From the NCBI RefSeq assembly GCF_003020125.1, contig NZ_PYFW01000002.1, positions 884,550 through 948,549 of the forward strand: a stretch of 64,000 bases of DNA, written 5' to 3'. The notes under the pieces are model-generated. The model saw nothing but the letters and a program-made list of their open reading frames with translations, was not told where the DNA came from and made no database searches. Source of the DNA: Bradyrhizobium sp. MOS003 (lineage in GTDB: Bacteria > Pseudomonadota > Alphaproteobacteria > Rhizobiales > Xanthobacteraceae). A program made the position numbers and the translations under genes. Positions 38,409 through 46,736 of the stretch are shown here, piece after piece. Numbering within the stretch: the first letter of the stretch is position 1; every line of letters begins with the position of its first letter.

Positions 38409-39055
38409 GGGATCCCCATAAGCTTGTGTGTTTGCAGGCTCACGCGCCAACTCGGATTTTCGAGGCAATACTCTACCGCGAGCTTCGTGTTCAAAGCTCT
38501 GTCCGGGCCATCCATTGGTTGTAAAAAGAAATGCTCAAAATGTAGATGCTCAAAGGCGCTTGGCTTTGCGTTTTGTTGTGGGAAAACCAGCTTGAGCTCA
38601 TTGCCCTTCTGCTGCACCAACCGGCTGCCCGCCTTCGGGCTTACGCAAATCCAGTCGATGCCCGGGAGAGCCGGAAGCGTTCCATTGCTTTCGATCGCAA
38701 CCTCAAATCCCAGCGCCTTTACCTCCCGCAGCAGGTCGGCATCTAGCTGCAGAAGCGGCTCGCCCCCCGTCATCACAACATACTTGCGATCCGATGCATT
38801 AGTCCAAGCCCGATCTCCCTTCCAGACGAGGTCAATGGTACGCGCCAGCGCAGCAGGCGTTTCGAACTTTCCACCACCCTCCCCGTCTGTTCCCACGAAG
38901 TCGGTGTCGCAAAATTTGCATATGGCGGAGGCTCGATCTGACTCTCGACCGGACCACAGATTACAACCCGCAAAGCGACAGAAGACTGCCGCTCGCCCGG
39001 ATTGGGCGCCCTCGCCCTGCAAGGTGTAGAAGAGTTCCTTGACTGAATAAGCCAT
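38405..39055 (-). CDS. queE: QueE, 7-carboxy-7-deazaguanine synthase
   Basis: A 216-residue radical SAM enzyme that rearranges 6-carboxytetrahydropterin to 7-carboxy-7-deazaguanine. It begins with the expected ELFYTLQGEG. The cluster cysteines have the C-x14-C-x2-C spacing: CNLW...ICKFCDTDF. MTGGEPLLQ binds S-adenosylmethionine. The ATG at 39055 overlaps the queC stop (TGATG); a GTG one codon earlier is possible. It is part of a full preQ0 supply set (queC-queE-queD) inside the dpd cluster. Only the GTP cyclohydrolase (folE) is missing, presumably provided by the housekeeping gene. Confidence 0.96.
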   Translation of the reverse strand: MAYSVKELFYTLQGEGAQSGRAAVFCRFAGCNLWSGRESDRASAICKFCDTDFVGTDGEGGGKFETPAALARTIDLVWKGDRAWTNASDRKYVVMTGGEPLLQLDADLLREVKALGFEVAIESNGTLPALPGIDWICVSPKAGSRLVQQKGNELKLVFPQQNAKPSAFEHLHFEHFFLQPMDGPDRALNTKLAVEYCLENPSWRVSLQTHKLMGIP

Positions 39056-39789
39056 CACAGATCTCGCCTAAGACCAAGGCTGCCTTCCGCAAATCGATCG
39101 AAGCCCTTGGCTCGAATCTCGCAAGCCGGGCAAGTTCCACAACCCCATCCCCACACATGTCGATGGGATCTGTCACCCAGGTAGCAGGTATGAGTATGCT
39201 CGATGATGAGATCAACTAAGGGCTTCCCTCCAATCGAAGCCGCCAGATCCCAAGTCTGGGCCTTATCGATCCACATCAACGGCGTATGAAGCACAAACCT
39301 AGTGTCCATTCCGAGATTAAGGGTCGCTTGCAACGACTTGATGGTGTCGTCTCTACAGTCTGGATATCCAGAGAAATCAGTTTCGCACATCCCCCCGACG
39401 ATGTGCTTGATGCCACGTCGATATGCGATGCAGGCGGCAACGGTCATGAAAAGCAGGTTCCGGCCCGGCACAAAGGTACTTGGCAGATTGTTTGCCGCAA
39501 TCTGGATTTCGACGTTTCGCGTCAGGGCGGTCTCACTCAGTAAGCCGAGCACGCCGAGATCCACGAGGTGATCCTCGCCGAGGGCAGCAGCCCACTTAGG
39601 AAATGCAGCGAGGATTGCTTCTCGAACAGTACCGCGGCATTGAAGTTCGATTGCATGACGTTGCCGGTAATCGAATCCCACGGTCTCGACACACGAAAAC
39701 TTCTCAAGGGCCCAGGCCAAACAGGTGGCGGAGTCCTGCCCGCCTGAAAAAAGGACAAGGGCACTTTGCTGATTCAAATTCATTTGCAT
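39055..39789 (-). CDS. queC: QueC, preQ0 synthase
   Basis: A 244-residue PP-loop ATPase. It turns 7-carboxy-7-deazaguanine, ammonia and ATP into preQ0. The PP-loop is [12 protein letters not shown]. The C-terminal zinc site is CYLGD plus [16 protein letters not shown] and [10 protein letters not shown] are the family blocks. The ATG at 39789 is two bases after the dpdB1 stop. A second ATG (39783), six bases after AGGA, may be the actual start. It sits between dpdB1 and queE in one operon, so preQ0 is made where DpdA and DpdB use it. Confidence 0.97.
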   Translation of the reverse strand: MQMNLNQQSALVLFSGGQDSATCLAWALEKFSCVETVGFDYRQRHAIELQCRGTVREAILAAFPKWAAALGEDHLVDLGVLGLLSETALTRNVEIQIAANNLPSTFVPGRNLLFMTVAACIAYRRGIKHIVGGMCETDFSGYPDCRDDTIKSLQATLNLGMDTRFVLHTPLMWIDKAQTWDLAASIGGKPLVDLIIEHTHTCYLGDRSHRHVWGWGCGTCPACEIRAKGFDRFAEGSLGLRRDL

Positions 39790-39791
39790 TC

Positions 39792-40910
39792 CTAACCGGT
39801 CGCTGTCTTACGGACGAGATCGACGGTGGGCTCTTGGAGGACACGGTCACGATTGGTCTGCCGAACCAGACGATCGAGATGATCGGAGAGCAATTGGATG
39901 TCCGGATGAACGCTCTGAAGCTCGTTCCACGCTCGTTTACGTACATTGTCAGAGTTTCCGAACGACCAGACGCCCTGCGTCCAATGAGTTTGCCCGCTGA
40001 TATTTTTCAGAACTTCGCGGAAGTCTGCAAACGTACGAGCCCCACAGACATGGAAGGCCACCTCCATGACCCGCCCCATTGAAATAATGCCAACGCTATG
40101 GACCAGTCTCGATGTTTTCGGAGAAAGTCCGACCCAATCCTTCTTGAAAACTTCCTGTATTGCTCCGTAGAAGTCGCTAACTAGTCCAAAGCATCGCTCG
40201 TCACCATCGGGGCTTTGTGCGAGGACACGAAGAGCACCGTGCGATCGCGAAGCCATTATGACACGCTGAATTGCATTACTCGCAATGACGCCTTCGGGGT
40301 TCGTATGTAGCCTGATCTGCCGATATAAAGTTGAATTCCGATCAAAATTAAGCCGCTGCGTCAAAGCCGAAGCCATAGACCGAGAAGACATTCGTTCTGG
40401 CAGGCTCGCGATACCGGGAAGAAGCTCATAGATAAGTTCTTTCGGGAGAGGGCGGGTATTGTTGATCAGGATGAATTGACGACGGAGTTCTTCTTCGTTC
40501 TGGCAGATGATTCCAGAGACGAAGACCTGAAATGACTTATCCGTTAGCGGAGCCAGAGCACTTAGTCGCTGCTGTCCATCGACAATTAGCCCCGGAGGGC
40601 CATCAGAGACGTCAACTTCCACTTCGACGATACTATCTTTGACTTGCGTCACTGTAACTCGGTCGGTGAAAGCAAGAACCACAGAATTCGGGAGGACCGC
40701 GTCCTCACGCTCTAGGTAGTCCCGGATTTCCAAAATGTGAGACGCGATCTGAGGCCTTTGAAATCCTCTTAGGGTTCCACCATCGCCGCGGCCTGCGCGC
40801 TCAATCCTGCCCATGGCGAAAACCTCTGCAGCGGTTGCAGCGAAAGAAAACACGACATGCTGTGGGCTCTGCGCAGCTCTAACTGCAGAAAAGACTAGCT
40901 TGTTCGTCAT
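39792..40910 (-). CDS. dpdB: DpdB paralogue 1 (DGQHR family)
   Basis: A 372-residue protein with the DGQHR motif as [12 protein letters not shown] (residues 111-115 DGQQR) and [20 protein letters not shown] after it, typical of DpdB/DndB-type proteins. DpdB works with DpdA to place preQ0 into DNA. Its ATG at 40910 overlaps the 3' end of dpdA by 32 bp. A second protein of the same family, 378 residues, lies on the other side of dpdA. The two share the blocks around the motif but differ widely elsewhere, so they are not a recent duplication. Confidence 0.85.
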   Translation of the reverse strand: MTNKLVFSAVRAAQSPQHVVFSFAATAAEVFAMGRIERAGRGDGGTLRGFQRPQIASHILEIRDYLEREDAVLPNSVVLAFTDRVTVTQVKDSIVEVEVDVSDGPPGLIVDGQQRLSALAPLTDKSFQVFVSGIICQNEEELRRQFILINNTRPLPKELIYELLPGIASLPERMSSRSMASALTQRLNFDRNSTLYRQIRLHTNPEGVIASNAIQRVIMASRSHGALRVLAQSPDGDERCFGLVSDFYGAIQEVFKKDWVGLSPKTSRLVHSVGIISMGRVMEVAFHVCGARTFADFREVLKNISGQTHWTQGVWSFGNSDNVRKRAWNELQSVHPDIQLLSDHLDRLVRQTNRDRVLQEPTVDLVRKTATG

Positions 40911-42183
40911 AGGTGTCTGCCTTCTCTAGCCCTTTTACGTGGTTGTAGAAAACGTGCAGGTTGTGGATGCCCCGACGCTTGTTGCGATTGCTCGATCGGA
41001 AGATAATAACCTCGATCGATATCTCTCGGCAGATCGCGCACCTGCAATCCTTCCAAGGCTTCGATTCCAGAGTTTGGCGATAACGCGAGCGAATATCGAA
41101 GAGCTTCTTCTCGGATGCTGACGCGTCATCTGCATGAGGGCTCATCAGCAGCACTTCAGAATAGCGTGTCACGGCATCGAGCGTCCCCTCGATGTCGGCT
41201 TGCCCCCGATCGAACCGACGCAAGGTATCTAGAGCTTCACGCTCTAAGGCCAACAGTTCTTCTTGTGTAATCCGCCCAGACTTGACGAGTCGCCCCAAGG
41301 TAAGATTTTCCAACGCCTGCGGAATCCGGATTGCTGTAAAGTACTTGAGCTTTTCGTCGCCAGCAGGAAGATAATAGTTGGATTTCTGGTCCTTGAATGC
41401 CCTCAATAGCGGTGAAGTCGTATCAAAGCTCGTGATGTTGTGCCGCTGAAATTCGAAGATGTTGTCTGCTTTTGCAAATCCGAGAACATGAATCCGGGTA
41501 CTTGGTTTGATTTGCCCCCTGATCGCGTCGAGACACCTGTGGATCGCGTCGCTTTTCAACGGCGCCATGCCTCCAAGGGCAAGATATGTGTAGCCCATAG
41601 CCTCCAACTTCTGCGCTGCGCAGCCCATCGAATCTGGTGACCACCCCTGCACGACGCCCATCGGCGTAAAGCCTGGCCCCAAACTCTTAGTCGACGCAAG
41701 AAATCGTCGCGCATTTTCAATTGTAATTTCGAAGCGTCGACGAGACTCTTCGGTTCCACCCGCCATGCCCACAACGCTCTCGTCGAATTCGAAGATCACG
41801 TGGTCGACTGAGCAGCCATGAGTAAAACCAGCCTCACCGTAGAACTCGGTCATGTCCTCCACGGAAATTGGGGGCTCAGTATCCCGGTGGTACGAAAAGG
41901 CACCGGAGTCGCCGATTACCCATGTCCCTGGAAACTTTTTCTCAGTGAAGCGAAGAAACTCGCGCGCACCTACAAGGCGAAACCGCATTGCTTGCGGCAG
42001 CGTATACTTTCCCCGCATGACGATGGCATGGGATACCAGAAGTCCGCTGTACGGCGCATAGCCGAGTATCTCATGAGGATACTCGTCGTCCCACTGAGGC
42101 TCACGATCAGTGGGCGACCTGTCAGCGAGAAAATCGTATCGCGGGTCCACGAAATCGAGGCTATCGGCGTATATAAACTTCAT
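40879..42183 (-). CDS. dpdA: DpdA, TGT-like DNA 7-deazaguanine transglycosylase
   Basis: A 434-residue relative of tRNA-guanine transglycosylase. GDSGAF (91-96) matches the TGT active-site DSGGFQ. SVDHVIFEFDE (125-135) and LALGGMAPL (201-209) are the following barrel blocks. SFDTTSP gives D254 in the place of the nucleophilic aspartate. Near residue 380, CRCAIC with a histidine about 25 residues later forms the TGT zinc site. In Dpd systems this protein swaps guanine in DNA for preQ0, with DpdB. The ATG overlaps the dpdB2 stop (ATGA). That it acts on DNA, not tRNA, is inferred from the dpd context. Confidence 0.92.
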   Translation of the reverse strand: MKFIYADSLDFVDPRYDFLADRSPTDREPQWDDEYPHEILGYAPYSGLLVSHAIVMRGKYTLPQAMRFRLVGAREFLRFTEKKFPGTWVIGDSGAFSYHRDTEPPISVEDMTEFYGEAGFTHGCSVDHVIFEFDESVVGMAGGTEESRRRFEITIENARRFLASTKSLGPGFTPMGVVQGWSPDSMGCAAQKLEAMGYTYLALGGMAPLKSDAIHRCLDAIRGQIKPSTRIHVLGFAKADNIFEFQRHNITSFDTTSPLLRAFKDQKSNYYLPAGDEKLKYFTAIRIPQALENLTLGRLVKSGRITQEELLALEREALDTLRRFDRGQADIEGTLDAVTRYSEVLLMSPHADDASASEKKLFDIRSRYRQTLESKPWKDCRCAICREISIEVIIFRSSNRNKRRGIHNLHVFYNHVKGLEKADTYDEQASLFCS

Positions 42184-43316
42184 GCGACCTCATGAGACAA
42201 ATTGAAGTCTAGCCGAACCAAGAGGTCCGCAAGTCCCCGAACATGCTTTGGTACGTTCTGGACTTCATCCCATTTGAGGCCCAGACCTTCCCAAGTTCCC
42301 GATGTCCAGTGGCAGTGTGGGCGCAGCCGACGTAGGGATTGCCTGATCTCATTCTTAGGATCATCTCGCCCGTGGAGTCGGGTCATGATTCGGTCCATCA
42401 GCACTCCGACCGCCTGAATTCCAGCAGAATGCATCAACCTGCTCCGAGTGGGCGGCTTACCCCATGCATCTGGAAATTCTTCACGGACTGTCTGCCAGAA
42501 GAGAAACATCGTCCGATACATTCCGTCGATGTCCTGGCTGCCATCATCTGACTGCCGATAAAGCGCGAGCGCTCCCAAGGGATTATTGATGCTGTTTGTC
42601 ATGACCTTGATCAGAGCGGTGTCAATGATCACCGCCTTCTCACTATTCTCTTGCGACATCCGCCGGATGAGACCAAAGAAAGGCGAACTCTGATCCCGGT
42701 TCAACAGCGTGCAAAGCTCGCTTGGAATTTTTCGGATACTGAGCTCGCGCGGCAACTGCACACCAATCTCTGGGAGTAGTTCGTTTATAAGTCGCACCGG
42801 GAGTGGTCGCGCCTTGTTCACAAGAATGAATTGCTCGCGCTGAACATCAATGTCGCCCGAGATAAATGCGACCACAGGAACAAGGATCTGCGTGTTCTTG
42901 GTTCGGGATAGCGCCAGCGAACGTTGCTGACCGTCTACGATCCACGCAACCCGTCTTCCTTCTTCGCGGATTGGAATAGATAGAGTACCGATTTGCGCTA
43001 GATCGGAGATGCCATCGGGCGTGGGCCCACGCGACTGCTTGAAGCTGATTTCCGGAGACAGGGCAAGAATGATCGCATTGGGAAAGAGGATATCTCCGCG
43101 ATCAAGGTACTGAACGATGCCTTTGACGTGATTCTGGATCTCTTTCCGTTGAAACCCCTTAAGACTATCACTCGCGTCCCGAGATACCCGAGAAATCTCG
43201 GCGATCCTCGTGATATCAGCCCCCTTAATGAAGAAGGAGAACACATGGACACGCTTGCCCTGCGTGGTCCGGAGCGCTCGAACGCAAATGTTTTTTAATT
43301 TGCTAGGATTTTTCAT
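42180..43316 (-). CDS. dpdB: DpdB paralogue 2 (DGQHR family)
   Basis: A 378-residue protein starting at ATG 43316, which overlaps the stop of the upstream gene (ATGA); the frame is open to 43373 but that is a shadow. It has AWIVDGQQRSLALS (128-132 DGQQR) and QFILVNKARPLPVRLINELL, close to the same block in dpdB1. It ends overlapping the dpdA ATG. Gene order is thus dpdB2-dpdA-dpdB1. Both copies look intact. They may form a heteromer with DpdA or have different tasks; neither can be settled from sequence. Confidence 0.85.
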   Translation of the reverse strand: MKNPSKLKNICVRALRTTQGKRVHVFSFFIKGADITRIAEISRVSRDASDSLKGFQRKEIQNHVKGIVQYLDRGDILFPNAIILALSPEISFKQSRGPTPDGISDLAQIGTLSIPIREEGRRVAWIVDGQQRSLALSRTKNTQILVPVVAFISGDIDVQREQFILVNKARPLPVRLINELLPEIGVQLPRELSIRKIPSELCTLLNRDQSSPFFGLIRRMSQENSEKAVIIDTALIKVMTNSINNPLGALALYRQSDDGSQDIDGMYRTMFLFWQTVREEFPDAWGKPPTRSRLMHSAGIQAVGVLMDRIMTRLHGRDDPKNEIRQSLRRLRPHCHWTSGTWEGLGLKWDEVQNVPKHVRGLADLLVRLDFNLSHEVA

Positions 43317-44236
43317 TGGGACATTCCCTCGGCGACGCGGCGAAAAAGACCCGCAAATCGCCCCTGCTCGCACGCGATATTCTCGACATCACGCAAATAG
43401 CGAAGGCCTCGGCCGGACTTTCCTTCAATGCGGCTCCAATGTCTTTCGATTACGCGCATGATCTCGTCGTCAGTCTTCGTCTGACGGGCATGTACCACCG
43501 GATCTCGCCAACTCGATAACGCCGCGAGAACAGCATTCGAATGCTCGCGGATAGATCCTCTCTTTGCCAAGCCGCTGTCGACAAAGTGCCTTAGGGCACG
43601 TGAGGCAAAGTCGCTCCTCGTCCCACGAATTGGACTGTCTGGTCCGTCGAGGCGACCATCGTAGGGAAGCATCAGGCCTCGAAGTCGGTCATCCGCCAGC
43701 TTTGCTAGCCCGAGTCCAGCGATTCGCACTCGCGCCAAGTCGCGGTCTGGCAAACTATTCAAGTCACTCCGAACCATCGGGAGATACCTGCTGGACAGAC
43801 CGAATAATATCAATGCGGCAGGAGTTGCCCTGACCAGGTCGGCCAGCGGGGTAGGGCTTCCTGTCGACTGAATGCCCGACCACCAATCGTTGTGGGAGAA
43901 CCCGGAACTGATCGAGCGGCCAACGAAGTCTTCGCTGGCAGGCACGAGGGTGGCGCTGTAGCTAGCGATCTGATCGCTAGCACTCACCAGCCCGTACCCC
44001 GCAGATATAATGTAGAAGTCAGCATGGCCCGCCTGCGACGCTTTATCGGCCTCCTGAAAGCTTCGTCCCCCATAAACACGGCGGGCTTCAGCTACCGGCT
44101 GAGCTTTTGCACGCCGAGACCTCCACTGCTCCAGTAGCTCCCTCAGGTTCCCAGCACGCAGTTCGCGCGCCCTCATCTCAGCCGCGACCGGGAAGCGCTT
44201 TGTATCTGAGCAAGTGGTGACGACAATAACCGACAT
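43313..44236 (-). CDS. DUF6884/YaaA-like protein, DpdC candidate
   Basis: A 307-residue protein, first in the minus-strand modification operon. The N-terminal part fits the DUF6884/YaaA type: VVTTCSDTKRF with a Cys after Thr-Thr, then FYIISAGYGLVSASDQIASY, like the ILSAkhGL block. The C-terminal 90 residues are basic and helical (RALRHFVDSGLAKRGSI). In known dpd clusters dpdC follows dpdA and dpdB and turns dPreQ0 into the amido form in DNA. Position next to dpdB and dpdA suggests that role here, but I cannot confirm homology. It starts at ATG 44236 without a strong ribosome site, and its stop overlaps the start of dpdB2. Confidence 0.6.
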   Translation of the reverse strand: MSVIVVTTCSDTKRFPVAAEMRARELRAGNLRELLEQWRSRRAKAQPVAEARRVYGGRSFQEADKASQAGHADFYIISAGYGLVSASDQIASYSATLVPASEDFVGRSISSGFSHNDWWSGIQSTGSPTPLADLVRATPAALILFGLSSRYLPMVRSDLNSLPDRDLARVRIAGLGLAKLADDRLRGLMLPYDGRLDGPDSPIRGTRSDFASRALRHFVDSGLAKRGSIREHSNAVLAALSSWRDPVVHARQTKTDDEIMRVIERHWSRIEGKSGRGLRYLRDVENIACEQGRFAGLFRRVAEGMSQ

Positions 44237-44304
44237 GTAAGTTCTTTTAGCGTTTTGCTAGTTATTTGGCCTAGATAGGTCAGCTGGATTGTAAGTTATT
44301 TAGC
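44237..44304 (-). promoter_or_regulatory. Repeated motif upstream of the modification operon
   Basis: GTAAGTTCTTTTAGC at 44237-44251 and GTAAGTTATTTAGC at 44291-44304 are near-identical direct repeats, and a partial copy, TAGTTATTTGGC, lies at 44259-44270. This AT-rich stretch directly precedes the first gene of the dpdC-to-queD operon, so it probably holds the operator or promoter. No clear -35/-10 pair is assigned. Confidence 0.5.
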
Positions 44305-44571
44305 TCCGGGGTCCCCTAGCTTTCCAGTTGAAAGTCGCCCCCAGCAGTTATTCGCGACATCGGCAGTGGATAACTGCCAACAGGCTCTAGGAAAGGGGTA
44401 TCGGGATCGAGGCCCAGCGTCGCGGTCCTCGGACTTTCTCAGCCTGTGGCTGACTTACGGACAAAGGGGCTTTAGGGATGGTCGCCAGTTGAAAGTGGGT
44501 TCACCAGAGAGCCGAATCTCGGCACGAACTCGGAGCAAATCTTTGGGGTCTTAGTGGAGCCGCTTATATGC
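44305..44571. other. Intergenic junction between dpd and prophage DNA
   Basis: About 270 bp without a gene. CCAGTTGAAAGT occurs twice (near 44324 and 44487) in the same orientation. The stretch lies between the promoter of the dpd operon and the end of the small terminase gene, where a large terminase gene would normally follow, so an insertion or deletion junction probably lies here. Confidence 0.4.
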
Positions 44572-45060
44572 TTAGCTCCCATTTCCTGCTTTCTCCTCAT
44601 CGTATTCATCCATTGCAAGATCCAGAAGCGGCAACTGGTCTGGCGGTAACGCCGAGAGGCGACTTCGGCTGGCTGGCGTGAAACCGAACTCCGATGACAC
44701 CCTCATCATGATTTCAGCTTGCCGGTTTACGATGGCGAGATACGGGGACTGGATCGGGTAGCCTGTCGGCGACTTCACCATCATCCCGTACTTCTGGATC
44801 TGCTCCATTGCCTCAGCCCAGAGCGCATAGGCTCCGCAGTAAGTGGCAAGCGCGCCGCGATCGAGGTGCGTGACCAGGTTCAGTTTCGAAAGTTCTGCGG
44901 TGATGCGGATCCATTCCTGTCGGGCGATCGGACTGAGTTGCGGGGGACATTCCGGCATTGCCGGCTCTGGCCGCGGCTCATGGGAATTGAGAGGCCGTTT
45001 GCCGGGATTACCAGTCAGTGCCTTCAGTCGCGTAGGCTTTGGGGGACGGCCTCGCGTCAT
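44572..45060 (-). CDS. Phage terminase small subunit (P27 family)
   Basis: A 162-residue protein. It begins with the P27 signature GRPPKPTRLKALTGNPGKRP, followed by a helical DNA-binding region (IARQEWIRITAELSKLNLVT) and ends with a family-type PDQLPLLDLAMDEYDEE. It recognises phage DNA for packaging. The ATG overlaps the stop of the ParB-methyltransferase gene (ATGA). The large subunit, capsid and portal genes that should follow are absent: the next DNA is the promoter of the dpd operon. So this is a truncated prophage. Confidence 0.93.
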   Translation of the reverse strand: MTRGRPPKPTRLKALTGNPGKRPLNSHEPRPEPAMPECPPQLSPIARQEWIRITAELSKLNLVTHLDRGALATYCGAYALWAEAMEQIQKYGMMVKSPTGYPIQSPYLAIVNRQAEIMMRVSSEFGFTPASRSRLSALPPDQLPLLDLAMDEYDEEKAGNGS

Positions 45061-46328
45061 TGCGCTTCCTCAACAGCCGGAATTTCCTTCACTAGAGTAT
45101 CGAAATTCAAGCCATCGCTGTCGCGCCTAGCTTTCTCCCCGGTGAAGGACTGCCACCGGCGGATCGCAAGGTCCACAAAGAGCGGGTCTAGCTCAATAGC
45201 CAGACAGACTCGCCCACACGATTGCGCCGCGATCAGCGTCGTTCCGCTGCCGAGGAAGGGCTCATAGACTGCCTGGCCGGGGCCGGAGTTGTTGAGCATA
45301 GGCCTGCGCATGCATTCGACCGGCTTTTGGGTGGCGTGCCTGGTTTCGGCGTCCTGGCCGCCGCTAGCGATCGTCCACAGCGTGGTTTGCTTGCGGTCGC
45401 CGGTCCAGTTACCCTTCCTTCGGACCGCATACCAACAGGGCTCATGCTGCCAGTGATAGTCTCCCTGGCTCATGACCAAGCGCTCCTTGGCCCAGATGAT
45501 CTGCGCGCGAATCGAAAAGCCGCTCTTGAGAAGGCTTTCGGCAACGATGGTCGACCGTAAAGCACCATGCCAAACATAAGCGATTTCGCCTGGATATAAG
45601 CCCCAGGTAGGCGCCCAGTCGGCGATCTCGTCGTTGCGGATTTTGCCTGTACGCTTCGAATTGTTGACGCCGCGGCGATGACGCCATTCCGGGTCGTACT
45701 CGACGCCATAGGGCGGATCGGTGACCATCAATTGAGGCAAAGCACCAGCCAGCAGCGAGTGGACGAGAACTGCATCTCGACTATCGCCGCACGCAACGCG
45801 ATGAGGGCCGAGTTGCCAGATGTCACCGGATCGGGAGACCGCGGCCTCGACGATAGAGGGGGTATCGTTCTCGTCCGTTAAGCCGCTCTCGACCCTTGAT
45901 AGCGCGGCCGCCAACTCTTTTTTGCTGAAGCCAATAGATGCGAGATCGGCACCCAGCGCAGACAGGTCAGCCAGTTCGAGGTTGAGCATCTTGCTGTCCC
46001 AACCTGAATTTAGCGCAATCCTATTGTCGGCAAGCACCAACTGGCGGCGTTGCACCTCCGTCAATCCTCGGAGGACCACGACCGGCGCCTCCGTCAGACC
46101 AAGCTTGCGAGCAGCGGCCAGCCGGCCATGTCCCGCGATGATATCTGCGTCTTCGCTGACGAGGATTGGATTCGAAAAGCCAAAGGCGCGAATGCTGCCG
46201 GCGATCTCGGCGACCTGGGCCGGACTATGGGTGCGCGCATTGCGCGCGTAGGGGATCAGCCGATCAAGCGGCCAGTATTCGACTTGAAGGCGTGCGTTCG
46301 CTTCTTCTGGGCACGTCGCGTGTGTCAT
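45057..46328 (-). CDS. ParB-domain DNA methyltransferase
   Basis: A 423-residue fusion. Residues 15-120 form a ParB nuclease-like domain with DIIAGHGRLAAARKLGL. The second half is a beta-class N4/N6 DNA methyltransferase: CGDSRDAVLV, VTDPPYGVEYD (DPPY at 204-207) and, near residue 370, VYEPFLGSGTTLIAAQ for S-adenosylmethionine. Prophages use such enzymes to protect their DNA. The ATG at 46328 is chosen; a GTG at 46364 has a purine-rich site that lies too close. It is in one operon with the terminase gene. Confidence 0.93.
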   Translation of the reverse strand: MTHATCPEEANARLQVEYWPLDRLIPYARNARTHSPAQVAEIAGSIRAFGFSNPILVSEDADIIAGHGRLAAARKLGLTEAPVVVLRGLTEVQRRQLVLADNRIALNSGWDSKMLNLELADLSALGADLASIGFSKKELAAALSRVESGLTDENDTPSIVEAAVSRSGDIWQLGPHRVACGDSRDAVLVHSLLAGALPQLMVTDPPYGVEYDPEWRHRRGVNNSKRTGKIRNDEIADWAPTWGLYPGEIAYVWHGALRSTIVAESLLKSGFSIRAQIIWAKERLVMSQGDYHWQHEPCWYAVRRKGNWTGDRKQTTLWTIASGGQDAETRHATQKPVECMRRPMLNNSGPGQAVYEPFLGSGTTLIAAQSCGRVCLAIELDPLFVDLAIRRWQSFTGEKARRDSDGLNFDTLVKEIPAVEEAQ

Positions 46329-46736
46329 GTCTCGGCCTTTTGCACATCGCCCGTCATCGGGCACCCCTCCCCCCCTAGGGAATTTCGCGACATTCTTTGC
46401 AAGCCACGGCCGTTGCTTTGATTCGTCTTTTTTGCGCTGGCCCGCTGGTGATCATCCTCGCCGCGAAGGAAATTAAATGGTGGATTTTGCCGGGTGCTTA
46501 AGTCGTTGGAGCGGTCAGCCGCGGAGGCAGACTGATGTGCGCAGAAAATATGACGCGACCTCAAGGGCTTATGGGCCGTGACGGCCCACCCTGATGCCTC
46601 ATCTCGCGAAAGACTCGAAATGCATCCCTCTACAGGCCCGAAAATTCGCCTGCACTGAAAAAAAATCCCTGAATGAGAGTGGCGCCGGTCCGTGCTTGCA
46701 CACGCGCCTGACTTTTTACCCGCCCCCCCGGTCTGT
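46329..46736. other. Intergenic stretch without a gene
   Basis: About 400 bp separates the HTH gene from the methyltransferase gene. Small overlapping frames here have no signature. It probably holds the promoter of the methyltransferase-terminase pair, but I see no clear boxes. Confidence 0.4.
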
